Source: Candidatus Eiseniibacteriota bacterium (lineage in GTDB: Bacteria > Eisenbacteria > RBG-16-71-46 > CAIMUX01). From it: 58,442 nt of DNA. The DNA is taken from contig CAIMUX010000118.1 in the NCBI GenBank assembly GCA_903844735.1, positions 1 to 58,442 of the forward strand. The letters run 5' to 3'. The translations under genes were made by a program, and so were the position numbers. The notes beneath the pieces were generated by a model, which saw only the letters and a list, made by a program, of their open reading frames with translations, had not been told where the DNA came from and did not search any database. Of the stretch, positions 26,438 to 34,368 are shown piece by piece. The number at the start of each line of letters is the position of its first letter. The stretch's first letter is position 1.

Positions 26438-26995
26438 ATGTTCGACATATTCAGGACGGATGTCGGCAACAGGCGTCGCTATGGCTGCACGGACTCTACC
26501 TTGCGGCTCTTGGTGAACCAGCAAGGACTGTGGACCATAGCGTGTTACTGCGCTGGAAATTATCTGGCGAGACACACATTGCCGCCGATCCTGCACCAGA
26601 TGGTGATGATTCCCTCTCACGTGTGGCAAAAGTCCGTGGAAATGACGACCGGGATCTCCATCCCGCTCGACTGCACGATCAGCCCGGGGCCGCACATTGG
26701 CCACGTCGGAGGCATCATCCTTCGTCCGGGCGTGAAGATCGGTAGTGACTGCAATCCTTCCCAGGGTGTCACACTCGGGCTTGGAGCCAGTAAGGGGATC
26801 TGGGGCGCCCCCACGCTCGGGATTCGAGTCTATGTGGCCCCCGATGCCAAGGTCATCGGGCCGGTTCACCTTGCGGACGGCACCGTCGTGGGCGCCAAGA
26901 CGGTGGTGATCCATAGCACTTCGGAAAGCGACCTGGTCGCGGGCGTGCCCGCCAGAGTCATCTCTGACAAGGGCAGCGGGGCCTACATCCGATGA
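26438..26995 (+). CDS. Serine acetyltransferase-like (LbH) O-acetyltransferase
   Basis: Predicted 185 residues from the ATG at 26438 (GGAG seven bases upstream); a GTG at 26426 is possible. The second half is a left-handed beta-helix of hexapeptides (GPHIGHVGGIILRPGVKIG; VYVAPDAKVIGPVHLADGTV), close to CysE with HIGH at the active-site turn. It is shorter than CysE (~270 residues), like the many CysE-related enzymes in polysaccharide loci that acetylate sugars. Overlaps the next gene by ATGA, so translation is coupled. Confidence 0.85.
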   Translation: MFDIFRTDVGNRRRYGCTDSTLRLLVNQQGLWTIACYCAGNYLARHTLPPILHQMVMIPSHVWQKSVEMTTGISIPLDCTISPGPHIGHVGGIILRPGVKIGSDCNPSQGVTLGLGASKGIWGAPTLGIRVYVAPDAKVIGPVHLADGTVVGAKTVVIHSTSESDLVAGVPARVISDKGSGAYIR

Positions 26996-28137
26996 GCCGA
27001 GGATGCTCCTGCGATACCACGACCCGCCGGGGAACAACGGCGGCCCAGGCAAGAATACTGTTTTGCATCGACAGCATACATCGCGGTGGGACGGAGTCCC
27101 AGCTCATCGGTCTAATCAATCGGCTTGACCGCCGCCGGTTCTCGCCTCGCCTGTGCACTCTGCGATCCTCGGAGAGCTACATCGAAGATGCTGAGTGCCC
27201 ACGGCTGGAGTTGGACACCCCACGACTTTTCTCGCCAACCGGAGCTCTACGCCTGCGCCGTTTGACTCGCTATCTACGCCAGGAGGGAGTCGACGTGGTG
27301 CAGACATTCTTCCAGGACTCGACGGTGCTCGGCATGGCCGCCGCACGCCTGGCTTGCGTGCCCGTCAGGCTGGTGGCATTCCGTGACCTGGGCTTCTGGC
27401 GCAACCCCCGGCAGGAGTTCCTGATGCGTCGCGCCTACCCCCTGGCGACGGGATTCCTGGCCAATTCCCAAGCGGTCAAGGATCGTGTTTGCACGCGGGA
27501 CCGTCTGGATCCCTCCCGGGTCCGTGTCATCCACAACGGTATTGATAGCAGCCGGTTCCGCTTCGTGGAACATCCCGAAGACGAAGTCGCGATCGGCATT
27601 GTTGGCAACCTGAACCGGCGAGTCAAACGAGCAGATCTCTTCCTGCGCGCTGCTGCGCGAGTGGCTGCGCGATATCCCGGGGTGACCTGGCATCTCATCG
27701 GCGATGGCGAGTTGCGGCCCCAGTACGAGGCCCTGGCGGCCGAACTGGGCATTGCCGGCCACACCGTGTTCACGGGCCGACTCGCTGACGTGCCGACCTA
27801 CCTGCAAAGGCTCGCCATTGGCGTGATCTGTTCTGACTCGGAGGGATTCAGCAACGCAATTCTTGAGTATATGCTCAGCGGTTGCGCGGTGGTCGCCACG
27901 GCGGTTGGCGGCAATCTCGAAGCCGTGCACGATGGAAAAACCGGATTGCTTGTACCTCCAGGCGACGAGGTCGCTCTCGCGAATGCCCTGAGCCATCTGG
28001 TGGAGGAGAGGGCGGTCCGGTTGAGGATCGCGCGAAATGCCCGTGCTATGGTTGAGCGGGAGTTCGGTTGGGCAAGGTGCCTCGCGGACCATGAAGAGTA
28101 CTATCTTTCCTCGCTGCTGGCCGCAGGCGCGGCCTAA
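26992..28137 (+). CDS. GT4 glycosyltransferase
   Basis: Predicted 381 residues, start at the ATGA overlap with the acetyltransferase gene. ILFCIDSIHRGGTESQLIGL is the acceptor-side glycine loop. VIHNGIDSSRF and IGIVGNLNRRVKRADLFLRA mark the start of the donor domain. DSEGFSNAILEYMLSGCAVVAT is the EX7E-type donor-binding motif (Glu in SEGF and Glu in EYM). A retaining GT-B enzyme acting on a lipid-linked glycan is predicted; sugar unknown. Middle gene of a three-gene plus-strand operon. Confidence 0.9.
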   Translation: MSRGCSCDTTTRRGTTAAQARILFCIDSIHRGGTESQLIGLINRLDRRRFSPRLCTLRSSESYIEDAECPRLELDTPRLFSPTGALRLRRLTRYLRQEGVDVVQTFFQDSTVLGMAAARLACVPVRLVAFRDLGFWRNPRQEFLMRRAYPLATGFLANSQAVKDRVCTRDRLDPSRVRVIHNGIDSSRFRFVEHPEDEVAIGIVGNLNRRVKRADLFLRAAARVAARYPGVTWHLIGDGELRPQYEALAAELGIAGHTVFTGRLADVPTYLQRLAIGVICSDSEGFSNAILEYMLSGCAVVATAVGGNLEAVHDGKTGLLVPPGDEVALANALSHLVEERAVRLRIARNARAMVEREFGWARCLADHEEYYLSSLLAAGAA

Positions 28138-28171
28138 GGAGCGAGTCACCAGTTCATGAGGACACTTCGCA

Positions 28172-29536
28172 ATGCGCTTCCCCGACTGGATGGTGGGCCG
28201 ATTGTTCGAGCCCGCCTGGGATTTCTACGAGGGCAGCGTGCGTCTGCGTACCTATCGGGAGCTGGCGCGCCATCAGTTCGACGCGCCGGCTGTCCTGGAG
28301 GTCCGGAGGCAGGAACGTCTGAATGCGCTGGTCCGCCATGCCGCCGCGGCCTCGCCCTTCCACCGCAGGCGCCTCGAGGTGGCGGGGATCGATCCGGCGA
28401 CTGTGCGGTCGATATCTGACCTGGGCAACCTGCCCTTGCTGACCAAGGCGGATGTGCGAGGAAGTATCGAGGAGATCCTGGCCGCAAGCCACCCGCGCGC
28501 GAATCTCGTTTCGGCCAAGACAGGTGGCTCCACCGGCACTGCAATGCACGTCTTCTGTGATTGGCGCGGCTTCGGGATGCGCCAGGGTGCCGCCTTGCTC
28601 GCCGATACCTGGAGTGGCTGGCGGCTCGGTCAGCCCATGGGCGCGGTCTGGGGCAACCCACCTCGGGCCGACACCTTCCGCCGACGCTTGCGAAGGGTCT
28701 TGAAGGACCGCTTCTTCTACCTGGACACCATGCGCCTGGACGGGGCTGCGGTGCGGGAGTTTGCTGCCCGCTGGCGCCACCTTCGTCCCAGTCTCCTCTA
28801 TGGTCACGCCCACTCACTCTACTTGCTGGCCACAATGCTCGAGGAAATGGGGGAGGTCCTGCGGCCGCGGGCCATCGTGGCCACCAGCATGATGCTCCTG
28901 CAACCAGAGCGAAACATCATCGAGCGTGTTTTCGCGGTTCCGGTTACCAACCGCTATGGTTGCGAGGAGGTCGGCCTGATTGCCTGTGAGTGCGAGCGGC
29001 ATGTGGGCCTGCACATCAATGCAGAGCATGTTGCGCTAGAAGTCCTCCGCGATGACGGCACACCCTGCGATCCTGGCGAGGATGGCCGCATCGTCGTCAC
29101 CGAGTTCGTCAACTTCGGCATGCCGATGCTGCGCTATGAAGTCGGAGACCGCGGCGTGCTGCATGACCGGCCCTGCCCTTGCGGACGTCCTCACCCGCTG
29201 TTGCGAACTGTGACCGGGCGCACGGCCGACTTCTTGGTAGCTGCCGACGGGAGCCGGGTGGCAGGGATCTCGCTCATCGAAAACACGCTTACTCGGTACC
29301 CTGGTATCGCGCAATTGCAGGTGGTGCAGGAGGATGTCGGACGCATCGACCTGAACGTGGTGCGCGCCGCTGGCTGGGACGAGGCTGTTGAGAAGGCGTT
29401 GGTGCTGGCTTTCCGCGAGTCCTTGGGTGGTGATCCGTCCGTGATCCTGCACTTCCGGGACGCTATCCCCCCTGAGCCCAACGGCAAGTATCGGTTCTCC
29501 ATCTGTCGGGTGCCCGGGGTGCGGACTGGGGTTTGA
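28172..29536 (+). CDS. CapK/PaaK-like adenylate-forming enzyme
   Basis: Predicted 454 residues. GAGGA lies eight bases before the ATG. The ATP-binding loop SAKTGGSTGTAMH is near residue 113. NRYGCEEVGLIACECERHVGLH carries a Cys/His cluster typical of CapK proteins, and LRYEVGDRG and the CPCGRPHPLLRTVTGRTADF hinge follow. This matches the phenylacetate-CoA ligase superfamily branch found in capsule loci. The reaction in capsule loci is not established; activation of a carboxylate for attachment to a sugar is a common suggestion. A homologue with the same layout is at 55212. Confidence 0.88.
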   Translation: MRFPDWMVGRLFEPAWDFYEGSVRLRTYRELARHQFDAPAVLEVRRQERLNALVRHAAAASPFHRRRLEVAGIDPATVRSISDLGNLPLLTKADVRGSIEEILAASHPRANLVSAKTGGSTGTAMHVFCDWRGFGMRQGAALLADTWSGWRLGQPMGAVWGNPPRADTFRRRLRRVLKDRFFYLDTMRLDGAAVREFAARWRHLRPSLLYGHAHSLYLLATMLEEMGEVLRPRAIVATSMMLLQPERNIIERVFAVPVTNRYGCEEVGLIACECERHVGLHINAEHVALEVLRDDGTPCDPGEDGRIVVTEFVNFGMPMLRYEVGDRGVLHDRPCPCGRPHPLLRTVTGRTADFLVAADGSRVAGISLIENTLTRYPGIAQLQVVQEDVGRIDLNVVRAAGWDEAVEKALVLAFRESLGGDPSVILHFRDAIPPEPNGKYRFSICRVPGVRTGV

Positions 29537-29594
29537 GCACCTTCGCCCTTCCGGCTACCTTGACGACGAAAACTTGAGGGTGAGTCCGATCCCG

Positions 29595-31361
29595 CTACCG
29601 GTGAAACCATTCCAGCAGCAGATAGAGATGGAACGCCAACATGGTTTCCGAGGTCGTGAACCGCTTGATGTGTTTCTCCCGATACCAACGGCTCCGGTAT
29701 AGGCGGTAGCTGTAACGGTCGTGGAGCCCGTTCTCGATACGGTGCCTCCAACTGGGTTGCCGGACTTCCTCAAGCGCGGGAGCGAAGGCGTCGATCACCG
29801 AACGGCAAGCGGTCAGGTCGAGGAGACCGCCCAGATCGTGGCCGGAGTCCAGGTGGGCCAGAGTCCTTTCTCGCACGAAGGGCGCCATGTAGTGATAGTA
29901 ATGGGCTATGCTGCTAACGTGATTACGGCCGTAGGCGAAGAGCCGGGGGTAGAAGCTGCGAAGGCTTTCGATGAAGAGGCTCTTGTGGCAGCGCAGGTGG
30001 CGGGGAACCGTCGTGTAGTGCCGCAGGACGATCCCGGCCAGCAGCGGTCGCCTCACCTGGATGTGCTCCTCGTCACTGATGCCCAGGCCGAGGATGTACC
30101 GATTGATCCCACCCATTTGCCAGAGGTAGTCCCTGCGCTCGGTCCAGCCGTCATTCTTGCAGTGACGGACGACGCTGTCGATCTGCTCGCGGTAGAGCAC
30201 GTCGGCCTTCGCTCGTAGGTCCGGAGCCAGCACGGCCTTGACATGATCAGCGAGCGGGAACGGAACGATCTTGGCGATGGACAGTTCCTCGGAGAGGGCG
30301 GGGGGGCCCGAGCCCCAGGTGACGTCCCCCTTGAGCATGAAATCGAGACTGCCAAAGAAGTCGGGATCAAGTCCGTTCTGACCGAAGTTCTCGGGGTTGT
30401 TGGCCGTGGTCAGCTCGCCCTTGTGTAGGCCGTCCAGCCATGCTTCGGGGCCGATGCTGGGATTCCGGCGGCAGAACCGGTAGGGGAGACCCAGATCCCG
30501 AGCCATCGTTCGTGCCAGAAACGTGTCGCTGCCTGGAATCTCGTCGCTTACGCCGTTGGTAACCACCATGGCCGGCGGCCGGCCCAGTTCCACCGAGGCG
30601 CCGAGCAGGCTACGGCTGTCCCAGCCTCCGCTCAGAAAGATGCCGCCGTGCCCGGACCCCGGCCCGGTGAGCAGGTCGGTCGCTTCTCGTATGCTCTCGC
30701 CCAGCCTGCGACATAGCGTGGCAGGCGAGCTTTCCAGATCTGGCTGGTAGACCAGATTCCAGTATCTTCCTTGGGACAGAGTGCCGCTGTGCAGATCGAA
30801 GGTCAGGATCGTGGCGGGAGTCAGGAAGTTGGCAGCGCGCCAAGGCGTGTTGGGGCCCAGGTAGTGTCCCACCGACAGGAAGTTGACGACAGCGCCGGGG
30901 TTGAGGCCCGCTTCGCGAACTGTCGCAGGCAGGAGACCTAGCCGTGGTGCGACGGCCAAGGCACCATCGTGGTGGTGCCAATAGACCGCCAGGGTGCCGA
31001 CTCGATCATTGAAGAGCCGGGCGTGTCCGCTGGCCCGGTCCAGTTCGAGAACGCAGAAGGCGCCCTCCAGGCGGTCCAGCGCCGCATCGCCATCGCGCCG
31101 GAAGATCGCGGCCAGATCGGCTGCCAGCAACTGCTGGCCGGTCAGTGGATCGGCGCAGTGGCCGTAGAGGACAAGGACGTATTCGCCGGCCGTGTGACAG
31201 GAGACGTGCGCTGGACCGCGATGTCTCAGATAGGCGCCGAGCATGGCGGTCTTGTCCCGATAGAGTTCGCGAGGACAGTAACGCGGCCACGACACAGAAT
31301 CGGGCAGCGCGGTCGCGTCGAGCGTGCGGCCGGAGGTGATCAGGCCGTAGATTCCGGGCAC
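29595..31361 (-). CDS. Asparagine synthetase-like protein lacking the N-terminal cysteine
   Basis: Predicted 588 residues; GTG start with AGGAG about eight bases upstream. The first ~180 residues keep the class II amidotransferase fold (LRHRGPAHV, LDRLEGAFCVLELD, FNDRVGTLAVYW), but the protein begins Met-Pro-Gly, so the catalytic Cys2 is absent and glutamine hydrolysis is not expected. The ATP-pyrophosphatase loop FLSGGWDSRSLLG near residue 240 is intact. It may use free ammonia, an amine or an amino acid as nucleophile, as the cysteine-less AsnB-like lactam and isopeptide synthetases do. Located among polysaccharide genes beside a racemase. Confidence 0.85.
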   Translation of the reverse strand: MPGIYGLITSGRTLDATALPDSVSWPRYCPRELYRDKTAMLGAYLRHRGPAHVSCHTAGEYVLVLYGHCADPLTGQQLLAADLAAIFRRDGDAALDRLEGAFCVLELDRASGHARLFNDRVGTLAVYWHHHDGALAVAPRLGLLPATVREAGLNPGAVVNFLSVGHYLGPNTPWRAANFLTPATILTFDLHSGTLSQGRYWNLVYQPDLESSPATLCRRLGESIREATDLLTGPGSGHGGIFLSGGWDSRSLLGASVELGRPPAMVVTNGVSDEIPGSDTFLARTMARDLGLPYRFCRRNPSIGPEAWLDGLHKGELTTANNPENFGQNGLDPDFFGSLDFMLKGDVTWGSGPPALSEELSIAKIVPFPLADHVKAVLAPDLRAKADVLYREQIDSVVRHCKNDGWTERRDYLWQMGGINRYILGLGISDEEHIQVRRPLLAGIVLRHYTTVPRHLRCHKSLFIESLRSFYPRLFAYGRNHVSSIAHYYHYMAPFVRERTLAHLDSGHDLGGLLDLTACRSVIDAFAPALEEVRQPSWRHRIENGLHDRYSYRLYRSRWYREKHIKRFTTSETMLAFHLYLLLEWFHR

Positions 31362-31581
31362 GGATGTCTCTCCTCTTACCCCAGGTGTTTTCTCAGAACG
31401 GGCTGGAGCCTAGTCGAAGTCCAGGGTAGTGTCTATCGCCAAAGGGGGAGTGAATCGTTCATGTCCGACCTCCCGGGTGTCGAAGACATGACCGGGCTGC
31501 AGGAGTCATTCCACGATGCGGTTGACCCCGGTAGCATTGTCCCCTCGGCCCCTGACCCGACGCACGCCAAGGAGCACGAGC

Positions 31582-32313
31582 ATGCCCGAGAAGCCATTGG
31601 TCCCTGGGATCATCGGTGGGGCTGGCCCCGGGGCGACGGCCCAGCTCTATCTGGACATCATGATCCGCAGCCGCCGGGTTTCCCCGCATCGACGGCCGCC
31701 GGTGCTCATTGCCAGCCTGGACATCGATCTGGCCATGGAGGATCGGCTTCTGCGCGAAGGGGTCGGAATCGAGGGGTACTGGGACTCCCTCCTGGCCGCG
31801 GCGCGCGCCCTCATTGTTGCCGGCGCGGATTTCTTGGCCATTCCCTGCAACACTCTGCATGTCCTGCTGCCCAGACTGGAGACGGCCGTCACTGTTCCGG
31901 TGCTCAGCATCGTGGACGCTGTGGCCCAGGAAGTGGAAGCCGCGGGCTGCCGGCGTGTCGGGCTGCTGTCTACTGCAAGCACCCTCCACACCGGCCTTTA
32001 CGGGGACGGTCTGCGGGCACGCGGGATAGAGGTGGTGTGTATAGGGCTGGCACTGCAGGACTCCCTGCAGGCGCGAATCCGGGACGAGGTGGGGCAACGC
32101 ACGCAGTCCGAGGTCCCCGATCTCGCCGATGAGATCGGGCGTCTCTTCCAAGCCGAAGGAGCCGACGCGATCGTCGCCGGATGCACTGAGCTGAAGGCCT
32201 TCATGGCTGACTGGGTCCTTCCCATGCCCGTGATCGACAGCCTGGACGCCCTTGGGTCCCACATTGTGCGTGTGATGACGCACGACCACCGGTGGCAAGT
32301 TCCGCGACCTTGA
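31582..32313 (+). CDS. Aspartate/glutamate racemase family protein
   Basis: Predicted 243 residues. The ATG at 31582 has GGAG eight bases upstream; the open frame extends 22 codons further but without family sequence. Features: IIGGAGPGATAQLYLDIM at the start, the first catalytic cysteine in FLAIPCNTLHV (~residue 90) and the second in IVAGCTELKAF (~200). Both cysteines of the two-base, cofactor-independent racemase mechanism are present. It should interconvert L- and D-Asp or Glu, or a close analogue. It is divergent from the cysteine-less AsnB-like gene and far from peptidoglycan genes, so a supply of D-amino acid for surface decoration is possible (inference). Confidence 0.88.
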   Translation: MPEKPLVPGIIGGAGPGATAQLYLDIMIRSRRVSPHRRPPVLIASLDIDLAMEDRLLREGVGIEGYWDSLLAAARALIVAGADFLAIPCNTLHVLLPRLETAVTVPVLSIVDAVAQEVEAAGCRRVGLLSTASTLHTGLYGDGLRARGIEVVCIGLALQDSLQARIRDEVGQRTQSEVPDLADEIGRLFQAEGADAIVAGCTELKAFMADWVLPMPVIDSLDALGSHIVRVMTHDHRWQVPRP

Positions 32314-32619
32314 ACGACACATCTCTTTCTGCATCTGTCGGTTACGACTTCGGAAGCTGGCCAAATCGGGCGGCCGGGCCGCGGGTGTTTTCGAAAGATC
32401 CGGAGCTAAAAGCTCGAGTTGCCTCTCGAGTGGAGCACCCTTTGATCTCTACGGCCATCGTTCCAATCTGAGTCCAGAATGCAGGGTGGGACAGGGCACG
32501 CCGCAACCTCGCGGGCGGCCGGCGGGCAGGGCTTGCGGCGTCCCTCGTGTTGGTCTACGTTTGGTTGACCATCTGGGTCGGCCGTGGGCGGGAGTATCGG
32601 GAGTCCGGGACGGGAGCAA
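32314..32619. other. Intergenic region, no gene seen
   Basis: About 305 bp between the racemase and methyltransferase genes on the same strand. A local inverted repeat GAGTTGCCTCTCGAG-like is present near 32412-32430, too weak to call a terminator. No coding signal. Confidence 0.35.
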
Positions 32620-33765
32620 ATGAGCGGGATCGGCACAATCGTTCGCCGTGGAATCCGGGCTTTGAGCGAGGGCCCCGCCGGTCGGGCCGGCCGTTACTTT
32701 TGTCACGGCTGCAATCGATTGCTGCCTGAGAGCTATGTCAATTGGGTTATCCGCCGTATGGCGGCCGAACGGCTGAGCCACTTCCGGACGGCCTGGACCG
32801 CGGTGCTGCATCATCCGATGCACCTGGAGTTGCCTCGCTTCGATCGGCAACAGATCGAGGATATGGTCCTATGGGCACGGGAACGCTTCCTTGAGGCCGA
32901 TTTCTACTTTCTGTCGGACCAGTCCCCCGGATCCATCCCCTATCCTTTTGTCCGGGAGGGCATTCTCTGGCTGCAGGATGCCCGGATGGCTGAGGACCGG
33001 AATCGCCCCCGGGTCTTCTTCTGCGTTTTCGAGAGCGACGAGAAGCTGGCCGATGTTCTTCATGCGATCATGGGCCTGCCTGACTCTTACTACTACACGC
33101 CCAAGGCGTATCTGCCGACGGCCCGCGTCTTCCATCGGGACGACGTGGCCTGGCGGGTGCTCCGGGAGTCGGTTCCGCCCCCGGACAATCTCGACACTTT
33201 TGACCTGGCCGACTACGAGAACATAATCCAGGCCCTGCAGGTTACCCGGGATCTGCCGGGGGTCTATGTCGAGATCGGCGTTTACAAGGGCGCCAGTGCC
33301 GAGCTGGCCTTGAACTACATGCGCCAGGCCGGCATTCAACGACACACTTTTCTGTTGGATCTGTTTGAGGGTTTTTCCTACCCAGCGGCCAAGGCCAGTC
33401 CGGATGCATTCTGGGTGGGCCAGTTCGGTAGCACGTCCCTGGCCGTAGTCACCACGCGTCTGGCCGGCTTCGCGGGCAAAAGCCTGGTGAAATGCAACAT
33501 CGTCACCGACGACCTTCCCGAAGGACTCAACGACATCGCCGTAGCCAACATCGACGTGGACATCTATGAGGCCGTGGCCGCCGCCTTGAGCAAGATAGCG
33601 CCTCGAATGGTCAAGGGTGGGATCATCCTGGTCGAGGATCAAGGGCACACGCCCAACATCGCGGGGGGCTATCTGGGGCTGAGAGATTTTCTGGCCGGCC
33701 CTCTGGGGCGGGAGTTCATCCCCTGGAACCTAACCTCGGGCCAGGCACTGCTCATCCGCAGGTAG
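32620..33765 (+). CDS. TylF/macrocin O-methyltransferase-like SAM enzyme with N-terminal extension
   Basis: Predicted 381 residues. The ATG at 32620 has GGGAG only three bases away; a GTG at 32584 is an alternative. The last ~190 residues are the methyltransferase: YVEIGVYKGASAELAL (SAM glycine loop), TFLLDLFEGFSYP, DDLPEGLNDIAVANIDVDIY and MVKGGIILVEDQGH. The DxD/metal-binding layout matches TylF-type Mg-dependent sugar O-methyltransferases. The first ~190 residues do not resemble a domain I can name; they contain FCHGCNRLLP, two cysteines that may bind metal. Likely methylates a sugar of the surface glycan. Confidence 0.82.
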   Translation: MSGIGTIVRRGIRALSEGPAGRAGRYFCHGCNRLLPESYVNWVIRRMAAERLSHFRTAWTAVLHHPMHLELPRFDRQQIEDMVLWARERFLEADFYFLSDQSPGSIPYPFVREGILWLQDARMAEDRNRPRVFFCVFESDEKLADVLHAIMGLPDSYYYTPKAYLPTARVFHRDDVAWRVLRESVPPPDNLDTFDLADYENIIQALQVTRDLPGVYVEIGVYKGASAELALNYMRQAGIQRHTFLLDLFEGFSYPAAKASPDAFWVGQFGSTSLAVVTTRLAGFAGKSLVKCNIVTDDLPEGLNDIAVANIDVDIYEAVAAALSKIAPRMVKGGIILVEDQGHTPNIAGGYLGLRDFLAGPLGREFIPWNLTSGQALLIRR

Positions 33766-34368
33766 GACGTCAGCGAGGAGCCCTCATTGTGCTGGCGGCC
33801 GCTCTTTTCGGCTGGGGACCGATGTCGAGGCCGGGGGCCAGTTGACTCTGCTGCCTGTTGGGCAGAATCTCCGGCTCTCCGCTACGGACACCACGGACGT
33901 CGATGCGTCGTTGTGCATGATTGATTCTCAATGGCGTCGAGTACGCGGACAACATGTCCGCACACGACCGTTGCCAAAGTAGCACTCTGCGCCGATTACG
34001 GTTTTGTATGACGATTGTGCGTGTAGCAGGTTCTGGCCGCCTCTGCTATCGTCACGGCCCGTCCTGCCACTCAACCGTCGCACGTCCGCTACCGCCCGCC
34101 CCCTCCGTATGCGCTTCTGGTCAACAAGGGCCGCGATGCTCGCCTACCGGCCTCGGCTGCTGAAGGCGGCGGGTGTGAGCCAGGTTCAATGCTGGCTCAT
34201 TGCACTCTCCCGCTCCTTACTGGCTGCCGGAGATGCTTGCGGATCTGACCGTCTCACCCTTCGAAGAATCTAGGGTGTGCGAGACCGTACCCTTCGCTGT
34301 GGCAAGCCAACCTGTCGTTGGCATGTGCGTGGGACCGGGTCCGGGAGTCCCGGCATCCAGGCTTGCCA
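33766..34368. other. Intergenic, no supported gene
   Basis: About 600 bp. A small stem (GAGCCAG at 34177-34183 with CTGGCTC at 34192-34198, 8-nt loop) could help terminate one of the flanking transcripts, but there is no T-run. Translations in all frames are featureless. Confidence 0.4.

Noticed and set aside
31461-31581. Small upstream ORF beginning MSDLPGVEDM before the racemase
   Set aside because: It has GGGAG in front but continues out of frame through the racemase gene without a plausible end; more likely leader sequence.
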